From Chelativorans intermedius (GTDB lineage Bacteria; Pseudomonadota; Alphaproteobacteria; Rhizobiales; Rhizobiaceae): a stretch of 64,000 nt of DNA. Positions 49,258 through 63,300 of the stretch are shown here, one piece after another; the first letter of the stretch is position 1, and each line of letters begins with the position of its first letter. The notes below the pieces were generated by a model. That model was not told where the DNA came from and did not search any database. It worked only from the letters and a program-made list of their open reading frames with translations. A program made the translations under genes and the position numbers. The stretch spans positions 96,222 to 160,221 of the forward strand of contig NZ_JAODNW010000008.1 of the NCBI RefSeq assembly GCF_025398255.1, written 5' to 3'.

Positions 49258-50022
49258 ATGCTTCTCTCGCCGCGCCATGAGGAAATCTTGCAGATCGCCA
49301 AGGAGCGCGGCCGCGTGACGGTCGACGACCTGGCCGCGCGCTTTCGTGTGACGCCGCAGACGATCCGCAAGGATCTCAATGACTTGTGCGAGCAGCGACT
49401 TTTGACGCGCATCCATGGCGGGGCGCTTCTGCCGTCGGGAATCGAGAACATGGAATATGAGGCCCGCCGGGAATTGCGGGCGGAGGAAAAGCGCGCCATC
49501 GGCCGCGCCGCCGCCGAGTTGATCCCCGACAAGGCCTCCCTCTTCATCAACATCGGCACCACCACCGAGGCGGTGAGCGACGCGCTTCTCGACCATCGCG
49601 AGCTGATGGTCATCACCAACAACATCAACGTCGCCAACAGGATGCGCGTCTATCCCGCCTTCGAGGTCATCATCGCCAGCGGCGTGGTGCGCGGCTCGGA
49701 CGGCGGCATCGTCGGCGAGGCGGCGGTGGACTTCATCCGCCAGTTCAAGGTGGACTACGCCGTGATCGGTGTCTCGGCGATCGACGAGGAGGGGGCGCTT
49801 TTCGACTTCGACTTCCGCGAGGTGAAGGTGGCCCAGGCGATCATCGCCAATGCGCGCCACGTCATCCTTGTTTCCGATTCCTCCAAGTTCGAACGCACCG
49901 CGCCGGTGCGCATCGGCCACATCTCGCAGGTGGATACCTTCATCACCGACCGCTGCCCGAGCCCGGCATTCCGCGCCGTGTGCCGCGACGGCGGCGTGCG
50001 GCTGGTGGAAGCCTGCCCGTGA
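49258..50022 (+). CDS. glpR: DeoR-family repressor of the glycerol regulon
   Basis: A 254-residue DeoR-type regulator. The N-terminal HTH is LSPRHEEILQIAKERGRVTVDDLAARFRVTPQTIRKDLNDLCEQRLLTRIHGGALLP. The effector domain has INIGTTTEAVSDALLDHRELMVITNNINVANRMRV, the sugar-phosphate site, and VGVSAIDEEGALFDFDFREVKVAQ. By homology it represses glp genes until glycerol-3-phosphate binds. Its place before glpD and repeated TTTCG boxes support this. Confidence 0.92.
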   Translation: MLLSPRHEEILQIAKERGRVTVDDLAARFRVTPQTIRKDLNDLCEQRLLTRIHGGALLPSGIENMEYEARRELRAEEKRAIGRAAAELIPDKASLFINIGTTTEAVSDALLDHRELMVITNNINVANRMRVYPAFEVIIASGVVRGSDGGIVGEAAVDFIRQFKVDYAVIGVSAIDEEGALFDFDFREVKVAQAIIANARHVILVSDSSKFERTAPVRIGHISQVDTFITDRCPSPAFRAVCRDGGVRLVEACP

Positions 50023-50041
50023 CCTTCTGTCGGACGAGCAT

Positions 50042-50086
50042 ATTCGTTTGACATTCGGAATATTTTCGTTTTAGTTTCACTTTCGG
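50042..50086 (+). promoter_or_regulatory. glpD operon promoter with TTCG-type repeats
   Basis: TTGACA (50048-50053), a 17-base spacer and TTAGTT (50071-50076) form a promoter. Four TTCG elements (ATTCGTTT, ATTCGGAA, TTTTCGTT, ACTTTCGG) run through it at about 10-11 base intervals, matching the glpR upstream repeats. Repression by GlpR over the core promoter is the simplest reading. Confidence 0.65.
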
Positions 50087-50113
50087 GAGGAGCCACCAGC
50101 AAGGGAGGAGCGC

Positions 50114-51697
50114 GTGGACGACCGTCCGCTCCATGAATCGCCGGTCATGGACCTTTTCGTCATCGGCGGCGGTATCAATGGCTGCGGCATCGCGCGCGAT
50201 GCTGCCGGCCGCGGCTATTCCGTGATGCTCGCGGAGATGAACGATCTCGCAAGCGGCACCTCCTCCGCCTCCACGAAGCTCATTCACGGCGGCCTGCGCT
50301 ATCTGGAATATTACGAGTTCCGCCTGGTGCGCGAGGCGCTGATGGAGCGCGAGGTGCTGTGGAAGTGCGCGCCGCACATCATCTGGCCGATGCGCTTCGT
50401 GCTGCCGCTGCACAAGGGGCTGAGGCCGGCCTGGCTGATCCGCCTCGGCCTTTTCCTCTACGACCATATCGGCGGGCGCAAGCTGCTGCCGCCGACGCGC
50501 ACCCTGGACATGCGCAGCGACCCCGCCGGCCGACCGCTCAAGCCCGTCTACCGCCGGGCCTTTGAATATTCCGACTGCTGGGTGAACGATGCGCGCCTGG
50601 TGGTGCTGAACGCCCTCGATGCCGCGGAACGGGGGGCGGTGATCCGCACCCGCACCAAGGTGGAGGGCGCGCGGGCCGATCGGGGCGTGTGGACGCTTTC
50701 CCTGCGCGACCTCGACACCGGCGCCGTCGAGACCGTGCGCGCGCGCATGGTGGTCAACGCCGCCGGCCCCTGGGTGGACGAGGTGATCTCCGGCGCGCTC
50801 GGTCGCAATGCCGCGCACAATGTGCGCCTCGTCAAGGGCAGCCACATCGTGGTACGCAAGAAGTTCGAGGATCCGCGGGCCTATTTCTTCCAGAACGCCG
50901 ACGGGCGCATCATCTTCGCCATACCCTATGAGGAGGACTATACTCTCATCGGCACCACGGACCAGGACTTCGCGGGCGATCCGGGGGAAGCCCGGATCAG
51001 CGAGGAGGAGACCACCTATCTGTGCGCGGCGGCAAGCGAGTACTTTGCCGAGCCCGTGCGGCCCGAGGACCTGGTGTGGAGCTTTTCGGGCGTGCGCTCG
51101 CTTTTCGACGACGGCGCCTCGAAGGCGCAGGAGGCGACACGCGACTACGTTCTGAAGGCGGAGGAGACGGCAGGCGCTCCCGCGTTGCACGTATTCGGCG
51201 GCAAGATCACCACCTTCCGCCGGCTTGCCGAGGCGGCACTTGACGAAATCGCCAGGCATCTGGGCGCGCGGGGCGGGGCCTGGACGGCAAGCGCGCCGCT
51301 GCCCGGCGGCGGGTTCGACGTCGATGCGTTCGAGGAGACGCTGGCCGGGCTGAAGCGCGACTATCCATTTCTCGAAGATGTCCATGCGCGCCGCCTCACG
51401 CGCCTTTACGGGACACTGGCGCGCGCGTTCCTCGGCGAGGCGGCGAGCCTGTCCGATCTCGGCAGGCACTTCGGCGCCGATCTCTACGAGGCGGAGCTGC
51501 GCTATCTGGCCGAACGGGAATGGGCGCGCACGGGCGAGGACGTTCTGTGGCGACGCACCAAGCGCGGCCTGAAGCTGACAAGGGAGGAAACGGACGCTGT
51601 GGATGCCTTCATGCGTGAACTGAAACCGCAAACGCCTGCGGCGGCAAGCGCGAGTGAAGCGGCGGGGGGAGGAAAAGGTCGTGCTGGAGCTGCGTAA
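50114..51697 (+). CDS. glpD: Glycerol-3-phosphate dehydrogenase (aerobic, FAD)
   Basis: A 527-residue inner-membrane-associated flavoenzyme that oxidises glycerol-3-phosphate to dihydroxyacetone phosphate and reduces quinone. The FAD site is DLFVIGGGINGCGIARDAAGRGYSVMLAE (residues 12-40). STKLIHGGLRYLEYYEFRLVREALMERE is the substrate-side signature, and FGGKITTFRRLAEAAL is near the FAD C-terminal motif. The last 20 residues are low-complexity Ala/Gly. The start is GTG 50114 with GGGAGGAG upstream. Its 3' end overlaps the next gene. Confidence 0.95.
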   Translation: MDDRPLHESPVMDLFVIGGGINGCGIARDAAGRGYSVMLAEMNDLASGTSSASTKLIHGGLRYLEYYEFRLVREALMEREVLWKCAPHIIWPMRFVLPLHKGLRPAWLIRLGLFLYDHIGGRKLLPPTRTLDMRSDPAGRPLKPVYRRAFEYSDCWVNDARLVVLNALDAAERGAVIRTRTKVEGARADRGVWTLSLRDLDTGAVETVRARMVVNAAGPWVDEVISGALGRNAAHNVRLVKGSHIVVRKKFEDPRAYFFQNADGRIIFAIPYEEDYTLIGTTDQDFAGDPGEARISEEETTYLCAAASEYFAEPVRPEDLVWSFSGVRSLFDDGASKAQEATRDYVLKAEETAGAPALHVFGGKITTFRRLAEAALDEIARHLGARGGAWTASAPLPGGGFDVDAFEETLAGLKRDYPFLEDVHARRLTRLYGTLARAFLGEAASLSDLGRHFGADLYEAELRYLAEREWARTGEDVLWRRTKRGLKLTREETDAVDAFMRELKPQTPAAASASEAAGGGKGRAGAA

Positions 51698-52763
51698 CGT
51701 CTCCAAGGTCGTTTCCGGCGAAACGCACATCGCCGATGTCTCGCTGCGGCTCGAACCGGGAACGCTGAACGTGCTCCTCGGGCCGACGCTCGCCGGCAAG
51801 ACCTCGCTCATGCGCCTGATGGCCGGGCTCGACCGGCCGACCTCGGGCAGCGTGCACATGGATGGCGAGGACGTGACCGGCGTGCCGGTGCAGAAACGCT
51901 CCGTGGCCATGGTCTATCAGCAGTTCATCAACTACCCGGCGATGAGCGTCTACGAGAACATCGCCTCGCCCCTGCGGGTGGCCGGGGTCGACCAGGCAAC
52001 CATCGAGCGCAAGGTGCGCCAGGCGGCGGCGCTTCTGCACCTCGAGCCCCATCTGGAGCGCACGCCGCTGGAGCTTTCGGGTGGCCAGCAACAGCGCACC
52101 GCGCTCGCCCGCGCCATGGTGAAGGACGCCCGGCTTGTGCTTCTCGACGAGCCGCTGGCCAATCTGGACTACAAGTTGCGCGAGGAGTTGCGCGCCGAGC
52201 TGCCGCGCATCTTCGCCGAATCCGGCGCCATCTTCGTTTACGCCACGACAGAGCCCAGCGAGGCGCTGCTGCTCGGCGGCAATACGGCGACGCTGAGCGA
52301 AGGGCGTGTGACGCAGTTCGGCCCCACTGTGGAGGTGTTCCGGGATCCGGTCGATCTGCTGACGGCGCGGACCTTCTCCGATCCGCCGCTCAACACGATT
52401 GTCGTGCAAAAGCAAGGCAAGCACTTTATGCTGAAAGGTTCGGACGGCCTGCCTGTGCCGGCGCAGCTCGCGGCACTTGCAGATGGGCGCTACACGCTGG
52501 GCTTCCGGCCGCACCATCTCTCGCTCGAACCGGCCACCGACCACGCGGTGCCGATCGAGGCGCGCGTGACGGTGACGGAGATCACAGGCTCGGAAAGCTT
52601 TGTCCATCTGGACTATGCCGGCAATGCGTGGGTGATGCTGGAGGAGGGCGTTCACCGCATCGGCGTCGACGAGACGTTGCGCGTCTTCATCGACACGCGC
52701 CACCTGCTGGTCTTCGACGAGACGGGCCGCAGTGTTGCCGCCGGACATGCGCAAGCGGCCTGA
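51681..52763 (+). CDS. glpS: Glycerol ABC transporter ATPase GlpS
   Basis: A 360-residue ABC ATPase of the sugar-importer type. Walker A is GPTLAGKTSLMRLMAGLD, an allowed GxxxxGKT variant. The signature LELSGGQQQRTALARAMVKDA is intact. Walker B is LVLLDEPLANLDYK, and the H-loop position reads VYATTEPSEALL, where the usual His is Thr. A TOBE-like regulatory domain follows (YTLGFRPHHLSLEP). The likely start is GTG 51681, with GGGGAGGAAAAGG upstream. It overlaps glpD by 17 bases. With GlpT it should form a heterodimeric motor for glycerol uptake, as in Rhizobium leguminosarum. Confidence 0.88.
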   Translation: MLELRNVSKVVSGETHIADVSLRLEPGTLNVLLGPTLAGKTSLMRLMAGLDRPTSGSVHMDGEDVTGVPVQKRSVAMVYQQFINYPAMSVYENIASPLRVAGVDQATIERKVRQAAALLHLEPHLERTPLELSGGQQQRTALARAMVKDARLVLLDEPLANLDYKLREELRAELPRIFAESGAIFVYATTEPSEALLLGGNTATLSEGRVTQFGPTVEVFRDPVDLLTARTFSDPPLNTIVVQKQGKHFMLKGSDGLPVPAQLAALADGRYTLGFRPHHLSLEPATDHAVPIEARVTVTEITGSESFVHLDYAGNAWVMLEEGVHRIGVDETLRVFIDTRHLLVFDETGRSVAAGHAQAA

Positions 52764-52774
52764 GGGAGGAATCC

Positions 52775-53851
52775 ATGGCACGCATCAAGCTGAAGGACAT
52801 TCGCCACGCCTACACGGCCAACCCGGCCAGCGACGCCGACTATGCGCTGAAGCGGGTCGACCATGTTTTCGAGGATGGCGGCGCCTATGCGCTGCTCGGC
52901 CCCTCGGGCTGCGGCAAGACCACGCTTCTCAACATCATCTCGGGGCTTCTGCGTCCCAGCGAGGGCGCAATCCTCTTCGACAGCCAGGACGTGACCGACC
53001 TGGCGACCGAGGAACGCAACATCGCCCAGGTGTTTCAGTTTCCCGTCGTCTACGACACGATGACGGTCTACGACAATCTGGCCTTTCCGCTGCGCAATCG
53101 CGGCGTTCCCGAGGACGAGGTGGCACGGCGCGTGCGCGAGGTGATCGCCATGCTGGGGCTGGAAGGCCAGGCCCGCCGGCGCGCCAGGGGCCTGACCAGC
53201 GACGAGAAGCAGAAGATCTCGCTCGGCCGCGGCCTTGTGCGCGCCGATGTCAACGCCATCCTTTTCGACGAGCCGCTGACCGTCATCGACCCGCATCTGA
53301 AATGGCAGCTGCGCACCCAGCTCAAGGAGCTTCATCACCGCTTCGGCCACACCATGGTCTACGTCACGCATGACCAGACCGAGGCGCTGACCTTCGCCGA
53401 CACGGTGGTGGTCATGTATGAGGGCGAGGTCGTGCAGTTCGGCACGCCCGAGGAGCTGTTCGAGCGGCCAAGCCACACCTTCGTCGGCTATTTCATCGGC
53501 TCGCCGGGAATGAACCTGCTGCCGGCGAGGGTGGAAGGGCGCACGGCGCATCTGGGCAGCCAGACGATCGAGCTGCCCGGCGCGCCCGGTGCGCTGGGGG
53601 CGAAGCGCCTGGAGCTCGGGATAAGGCCGGAGTTCGTGCGGCTCGGCCGGGAGGGCATGCCCGTTTCCATCCGCAAGGTGGAGGACATCGGGCGCAAGAA
53701 GATCGTGCACGTTGAGCTTGAGGGCGAGAACATCGCTGCGGTGATCGACGAGGACCTGGAGGTGCCGGCAGAGCCCCGCGTCTCCTTCGATCCGGCGCAT
53801 CTCAGCCTCTATGCCGATTCCTGGCGCGTGGAGATGGAGGCACGCCCATGA
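52775..53851 (+). CDS. glpT: Glycerol ABC transporter ATPase GlpT
   Basis: A 358-residue ABC ATPase, the second of the pair. Walker A (GPSGCGKTTLLNIISGL), Walker B (AILFDEPLTVIDP) and the H-loop His (VYVTHDQTEALTFAD) are intact, but the signature loop reads ARGLTSDEKQKISLGRGLV, with no LSGGQ. GlpS has the opposite faults, so the dimer should hold one good composite ATP site. A TOBE-like domain ends the protein. GGGAGGA precedes the ATG. The name follows the rhizobial glycerol transporter and does not denote the E. coli GlpT antiporter. Confidence 0.88.
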   Translation: MARIKLKDIRHAYTANPASDADYALKRVDHVFEDGGAYALLGPSGCGKTTLLNIISGLLRPSEGAILFDSQDVTDLATEERNIAQVFQFPVVYDTMTVYDNLAFPLRNRGVPEDEVARRVREVIAMLGLEGQARRRARGLTSDEKQKISLGRGLVRADVNAILFDEPLTVIDPHLKWQLRTQLKELHHRFGHTMVYVTHDQTEALTFADTVVVMYEGEVVQFGTPEELFERPSHTFVGYFIGSPGMNLLPARVEGRTAHLGSQTIELPGAPGALGAKRLELGIRPEFVRLGREGMPVSIRKVEDIGRKKIVHVELEGENIAAVIDEDLEVPAEPRVSFDPAHLSLYADSWRVEMEARP

Positions 53852-54717
53852 CGAAGACCTGGAACAACAAGGCGTGGTTCATGGTGCTGCCGGTGCTGCT
53901 GCTGGTGGCCTTCAACGCCGTGATCCCGTTGATGACGGTGGTGAACTATTCCGTTCAGGAAACCTTCGGCAACAACCTCTTCTTCTTCGAGGGCGTGCGC
54001 TGGTATGAAGAGGTGCTGGCCTCCAGCCGTTTTCACGCGGCGCTTGGCCGCCAGTTCCTCTTCACATTCATCATCCTCGCCATCGAGATTCCGCTTGGTG
54101 TCGCCGTTGCGCTGGCCATGCCGCGCTCGGGCCCCTGGGTCTCCGTGTGCCTCGTCTTCATGGCTTTGCCGCTGCTTGTGCCATGGAATGTGGTGGGCGC
54201 GATGTGGAACATCTTCGCGCTTCCCGACATCGGGCTGTTGGGGCGCTCCATCAACGCGCTGGGCATCGACTACAACTTCACCCAGCAGCCGCTGTCGGCA
54301 TGGTTCACCGTGGTGCTGATGGATGTCTGGCACTGGACCTCGCTGGTCGTGCTGCTCGCCTATGCGGGCCTGCGCTCGATCCCGGATGCCTATTACCAGG
54401 CGGCGAAGATCGACGGTGCGTCGCGCCTGGCCGTGTTCCGCTACATCCAGCTGCCCAAGATGAGCCGCGTGCTGACCATTGCCGTGCTGCTGCGCTTCAT
54501 CGACTCCTTCATGATCTACACGGAGCCGTTTGTTTTGACGGGCGGCGGGCCTGGCAACGCGACGACGTTCCTGTCGATCGACCTCGTCAAGGCAGCTCTC
54601 GGCGAGTTCAATCTCGGCATCGCGGCGGCCATGAGCATCATCTACTTCCTGATGACGCTGCTCGTGTGCTGGGTGTTCTACACCGCCATGACGAACTACT
54701 ACGATGGGGAGCGCTGA
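53848..54717 (+). CDS. glpP: Glycerol ABC transporter permease GlpP
   Basis: A 289-residue permease of the MalF/UgpA class with six helices. The EAA loop is SIPDAYYQAAKIDGASRLAVFRYIQLPKMSRVL, which contacts the ATPases. WFMVLPVLLLVAFNAVIPLMTVVNYSVQETF begins the first helix. The ATG overlaps the glpT stop. It pairs with the next gene to form the channel. Confidence 0.92.
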   Translation: MTKTWNNKAWFMVLPVLLLVAFNAVIPLMTVVNYSVQETFGNNLFFFEGVRWYEEVLASSRFHAALGRQFLFTFIILAIEIPLGVAVALAMPRSGPWVSVCLVFMALPLLVPWNVVGAMWNIFALPDIGLLGRSINALGIDYNFTQQPLSAWFTVVLMDVWHWTSLVVLLAYAGLRSIPDAYYQAAKIDGASRLAVFRYIQLPKMSRVLTIAVLLRFIDSFMIYTEPFVLTGGGPGNATTFLSIDLVKAALGEFNLGIAAAMSIIYFLMTLLVCWVFYTAMTNYYDGER

Positions 54718-54718
54718 G

Positions 54719-55651
<933 letters not shown>

Positions 55652-55666
55652 GCGGAGGAGAAAAGG

Positions 55667-55948
55667 ATGGACCTTACCTGGATGGCATGGACCTGGCAGA
55701 CGGCGACCTTCTTCGCCGTCATCGCCTTCCTGCTCCTGGGCATGATGCTGTGGGAGTATGTCGCGCCCGGCGGCGGGGCGCGCGTCGGCATCCTGCGCTT
55801 CGAGACGACGCGCGGCGACCGGCTTTTCATCTCGCTTCTGATGAGCGCCTACATCCACCTGGGATGGCTGGCGTTTTCCGACGCGTCGCTGTGGGGCGCG
55901 ACCATCGCCTCGCTCGCCTTCGCGGCCGCCGTCTTCCGCTGGGTTTGA
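55667..55948 (+). CDS. glpU: DUF2160 small membrane protein of the glycerol transporter operon
   Basis: A 93-residue protein with two to three hydrophobic helices (TATFFAVIAFLLLGMMLWEYVAPGG, LFISLLMSAYIHLGWLAF, LWGATIASLAFAAAVFRWV). It matches the DUF2160 family, which is found almost only in these glp operons. R. leguminosarum GlpU is, as I recall, this protein. It may help assemble or regulate the transporter. GGAGGAG precedes the ATG. It is 15 bases after glpQ. Confidence 0.8.
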   Translation: MDLTWMAWTWQTATFFAVIAFLLLGMMLWEYVAPGGGARVGILRFETTRGDRLFISLLMSAYIHLGWLAFSDASLWGATIASLAFAAAVFRWV

Positions 55949-56063
55949 AGGACGGCGGCCATGAATCGCCTGCGGCATGTGGATCGACCGGCATCGAACC
56001 GGGCCATGCGCCGCTGGCGCTGCGGCGAATGCCGAGCCTCCCAAGCGGGGGCGGCATCCGCCA

Positions 56064-56083
56064 CACACGGGACCTCCCGTGTG
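56064..56083 (+). promoter_or_regulatory. Hairpin upstream of glpV
   Basis: CACACGGGA (56064-56072) pairs perfectly with TCCCGTGTG (56075-56083). It lies 30 bases before the glpV ATG, in the 164-base gap after glpU. It has no T-run, so it may mark an mRNA processing or stabilising site that lets the binding protein be made in excess. Confidence 0.5.
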
Positions 56084-56112
56084 ACATTTGCAACCTGTTG
56101 GGAGGAATGAGA

Positions 56113-57846
<1,734 letters not shown>

Positions 57847-57881
57847 GCACTGGCCAAGGCCATAATCCTGCAACCATCGAC

Positions 57882-57903
57882 GGAGGCGGCCCAGGCCGCC
57901 TCC
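57882..57903 (+). terminator. Perfect 10-bp stem between glpV and glpK
   Basis: GGAGGCGGCC (57882-57891) pairs with GGCCGCCTCC (57894-57903). There is no clear T-run. It ends 32 bases before the glpK ATG and probably reduces, rather than stops, read-through into glpK. Confidence 0.6.
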
Positions 57904-57934
57904 GTCTCGTCAAATGCACAGCTTGGAGGACGGC

Positions 57935-59426
<1,492 letters not shown>

Positions 59427-59437
<11 letters not shown>

Positions 59438-60155
59438 TGAGGCCGCCCAGCACGGCCCTGGCCACGGCCTGGGAAAGCGTGCGGCAGCCAAGCTTTCGCC
59501 TGGCGGTGCGCAGATAGCTGCGCACCGTGAACTCGGACAGGCCGAGGATGACGGCAATCGCCTTGGCGTCCTTGCCGCGCGCTGTCCAAAGGAGGCATTC
59601 CACCTCGCGCGGGGCAAGGGCCGGCGCCTCGGCTGCTGCGGCGAATTCGCCGACCGCCTTTTCATGGATGAGACGCGCGATCTTCTCCAGCCCGGCGGCG
59701 CTGATGGCGAGGAACTCCGCCCAGGTTTCCATCGCCATGCTGGTGTTCAGCGAAAGGATGGAGCGGCGGCAGGCGCGGTCCATCAGCGGGATGCAATAGC
59801 CCTTGTCGCCCACGCCATGGGCCAGCGCGTCGGCCATGAACGCGCCCTCCGGCCCCGTCCATTCCTGCCCGCTCCAGACGAACGGCTCGGTGGCCTCGAA
59901 GCCCATGCGCACCACCGGATCGACACGCAGATAGTCGCGCAGCACGTAGCGCGCGATCCATTGCGGCGGATAGGTGGTGCGCAGAAAGGGAACGCCGAGG
60001 GGGCGCAGGGAGATGGCCGCGAGATAGGTAACGTGGTCGAAGCCCAGATGGTCGCGAAAACGGGTGATCGCGTCGTCGACGGTTTCGGCCTCGATCACGG
60101 CGCGCCGCGCCGTTGCCAGCAAGGACCGAAATGCACCCCTTCCCACACCATGCAT
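59427..60155 (-). CDS. LuxR-family autoinducer-binding regulator (no luxI in view)
   Basis: A 242-residue quorum-sensing-type LuxR. The N-terminal autoinducer domain keeps the invariant residues at TraR spacing: W and Y in QWIARY, DP in RVDPVV, and W in FVWSG. The C-terminal HTH ([44 protein letters not shown]) has the conserved Glu, Leu and Gly of the family. It should bind an acyl-homoserine lactone and then DNA. No synthase gene lies in the window, so it may be a solo receptor. ATG 60155 gives [13 protein letters not shown]. Confidence 0.88.
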
Positions 60156-60231
60156 GCGCCTCTCCCGCCTGATTGTCCCGAATCGAGAATGCGCGGCAGC
60201 CGCGGCGATTGCAAGCTGTTGTTGCGCAAAG

Positions 60232-60264
60232 AAAAAACCCGGCAGCGCCTGGGCGCCGCCGGGG
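60232..60264 (-). terminator. Intrinsic terminator of the long coiled-coil gene
   Basis: On the minus strand CCCGGC (60263-60258) pairs with GCCGGG (60243-60238). Inside it, GCGCC and GGCGC (60245-60256) pair again, and a TTTTTT run follows (60237-60232). It lies 44 bases after the stop of the gene read leftwards. Confidence 0.85.
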
Positions 60265-60307
60265 TCTTGCGGGCGTGAACCGGGGGTCCGCCTTCGGGTG
60301 GCCGCTC

Positions 60308-63300
60308 CTAGCGCAGCCGCCCGCTGGCGTGGGCCAGCATGGTGTAGACCTTGCCGGTATCGGAGGTGAGGTAGGTCTGGGTCATGATGTTGTCGCGGTC
60401 GGAGCGCGAAACATCGGCCAGAAGTCTCTCGAAATCGCGGCAATACTGGTCGACCGCTCGGCGGAACTCGGCATCCGCGCGGTACTTGCGCTGGATCTCG
60501 TCGAAGGTCTGCTGCCCCTTGAGCGTGTAGAGCCGGCGCGTGAACACGTTGCGCTCGCCACGACGGTAGCGGTCCCACAGCTCGATGGATGCTTCGTGGT
60601 CGATGGCGCGGGCAATGTCCACCGACAGCGAGTTCAGCGATTCCACCACGTGGAGGGGAGAGCGGCCATCGCCGCCGGCCGGCTCCTGCTCATCCTGGCC
60701 TTCGTCTTCCGCCCGCGAGGCGCTGCGCAGAAGGTCGCGGATCCAGCCCCCGCCGCTCGTCGCGGTCTCCCGCCGAGGCGCGGACGGGCGGGCAGGCGCA
60801 GGCTCCGCCGGGGCGGCCACGACGCGTGGCCGCTCGGCCACAGGGGTGACGGCGGGCGCCGGACGCGGTGCCTCGGGCGCTGTCTCGACGGGGGAGCCCA
60901 CATCGTGAAGACGACCGGATTTCGCAACGATTTCCGATAGTTCCTTCAGTGCGTTCACCTGCTCCGCGATGGCGGTGCGCATGGCCGAGGTGGATGCCTT
61001 GGCCTCCTTCGGAAGCTCCACGATGCCGCGCTCCATGTCGGCGCGCGTCTGCTCCAGCTCCGCACGGATCGCCGCGGCGGTGCGGCGGATGTCTTCCGTC
61101 GCCCCGGCAAAGCGCTGGGTGGCCGTCTCCACCACCTGGTTGATGGCGTTGCGGATCGTCTCGGCGGATTTGTGCGTGCGTCCCTCGGCCGTCTCGAACA
61201 TGCTATCGAGCAGCCCCTCGAAGGACTTCATGGTGCTCTCGATCTGCCGCGACTTCTCCACCAGTCCACCGGCCAGCGCCTCCAGCGCCTTCTGCCGTTC
61301 CTCGAGCGATGCGCCGAGGCCGGTCTGCGCCTTCTCCAGCAATTGCGAGGCGCTCTCCAGCACGCGGCTGTGGTCCTCGAAGCGGCTGGCGATGTTGGAG
61401 ATCTCGCGCAGCGTACGCTCGGAGAAATCCGCAAGACGCCCGGAATTGGCGTTGATGAGGCTTGCCGAATTGGCAAACGTCTCCGCCGCCTTCTCCGCGT
61501 TCGCGGCGAATTCGCGCGTCGTGCCGGTCAGCTTCTCATCCACCTGCGACAGGTTCTGCGCCGCTGCCTCGACAAGCCGGCTCAGCCGGTCGCCGGAAGC
61601 GCTGAGGCTCTGCAGAAGTTCCTCGACATTGCCCGTCAGGCTGCTGCGGGCGCGCTCCATGGCCTCCAGCGCCTCGCTGGTGCGGCTGGCAAGGGCGTGC
61701 ACGAGAGCAGCGTTCTCCTGCCTCAAGCGCTCCGAGGTGCGCTCGGCAATCGCTTCGATTTCCCTCTGCAGCTCGCCGCCGCTGGCCTCGAACCGCTCGA
61801 TGAGCGGCCTGGCCGTTTCGTCCAGAATGCGGCTGATCTCGGCGCTGCGGCCTGCCAGCATGGCGTTGAACTCGCGCGTGCGCTCCTCGAGCGTGCGTGC
61901 GGCCTCGCCGGTGCGCTTGGAGATGTGCTCGTTCACCTGGGCGAAGGTCTGGCCGATCGTATCGGCGGTTGAAACCAGGTCGGCCTGGGTGCGCGCAAGC
62001 TGCTGGCTGACGAGGTTTGCCGCCTGCTCGGCACTCTGCTTGAGGCGCTCCTCGGCATCGCCGATGCCCTCCTGCAGCACCATGCGCGTGTGGCCGACGC
62101 TTTCGCCGATGCGCTTTTCCACGTCGAGCATACCGCTGGCAACGGTGGCGGCAGCCGAGCCGGCCGTGGACTTCAGCCGGTTCTCGATCTCGCCGAGACG
62201 CTCGGCAATGGCCTCGGCGCGCGCTTCCAGCTCGCTCGACGTCTGGCTCGTGCGTGCCAGAATGCGGTTGTCGGCGTCCTCGAAGACCTGAACCAGCGCC
62301 TCGGCGCGGCTCGACAGAAGCTCCGCCGACTGCCTGGTGCGTTCGGCGATGCGGCTGTCCATCCCGGCGATGCGCTCGTCGACATCGCCCAGCACCTTGG
62401 CCGACTCCTCGCTGAGCGTCGAGGTCGCCTCGATGACCTTCTCGCGCAGCGAACCGGCGAGCACGCTGGCGCTTCTCTCCAGCGTCTGGCGGACATTGCC
62501 GATGCCCACCTCCAGCGCCTTCTGCATGGTGGTGGTGCGCTCGTCGATGACGCCGACCTGCGCGGAGAAGGCGGCGTTGATGCTTTCGATGTCGGCGCGG
62601 ATGGCCGCCGTGAGCTCCTCGCGGCGTTCGCCGATCTTGGCGATGTCGGCTTCCAGTGCCGCGGCAAAGCTGCCGTGGGTCTCCTCGATCTTCCTCAGGT
62701 CGGCCTCCAGCAGCGCCTTCATGCGATCTTCGCTTTCGCTGAAGGCCGCGATCTGGCGGTCGACAGTCTCGTCCATGCGCGCCTTGACCGCTTCCAGACG
62801 GCTGAAGCTCTCGTCGAGGCGGGTGTTGAGCCGCGCCTGGCCTTCCTCCACCCGGCGGGCGAACTCCTCGCCCTTGCCTTCCAGCATGACGGAGGTGGAG
62901 GCCACGAGATCGGACAGGTCGTTGTCGATGGCGCTCTTGCCCGCCTCGATGACCGAGGAAACTTCCCGGCGGCCACGCGCGAAGGTGTCGGCGATTTCGC
63001 GGGTGCGCTCGACCAGATGCTCGTTGATGGCCCGGGCGCGCGCCTCCAACGCCGCGTCGAGCTTCTGCATGCCGCTGTCCAGCGCCTCGGCGCGGGTGGA
63101 GAACTCGGCAATCAGTGCGCGACCGCGCTCGGAAAGCGTGCCTTCGAGCTGGCTCAGACGCGTGTCGAAGGCGTCATTGACGGTGTCGGACGCCTGCTCC
63201 AGCGCCGACAGCAGGCCGGACACGCGCTGCCTGAACATGCTGTCCAATGTTCCGCTGCGCTCGTCGAGCAGGCTTACCAGATGGTCGCCGGAGGTGGCGA

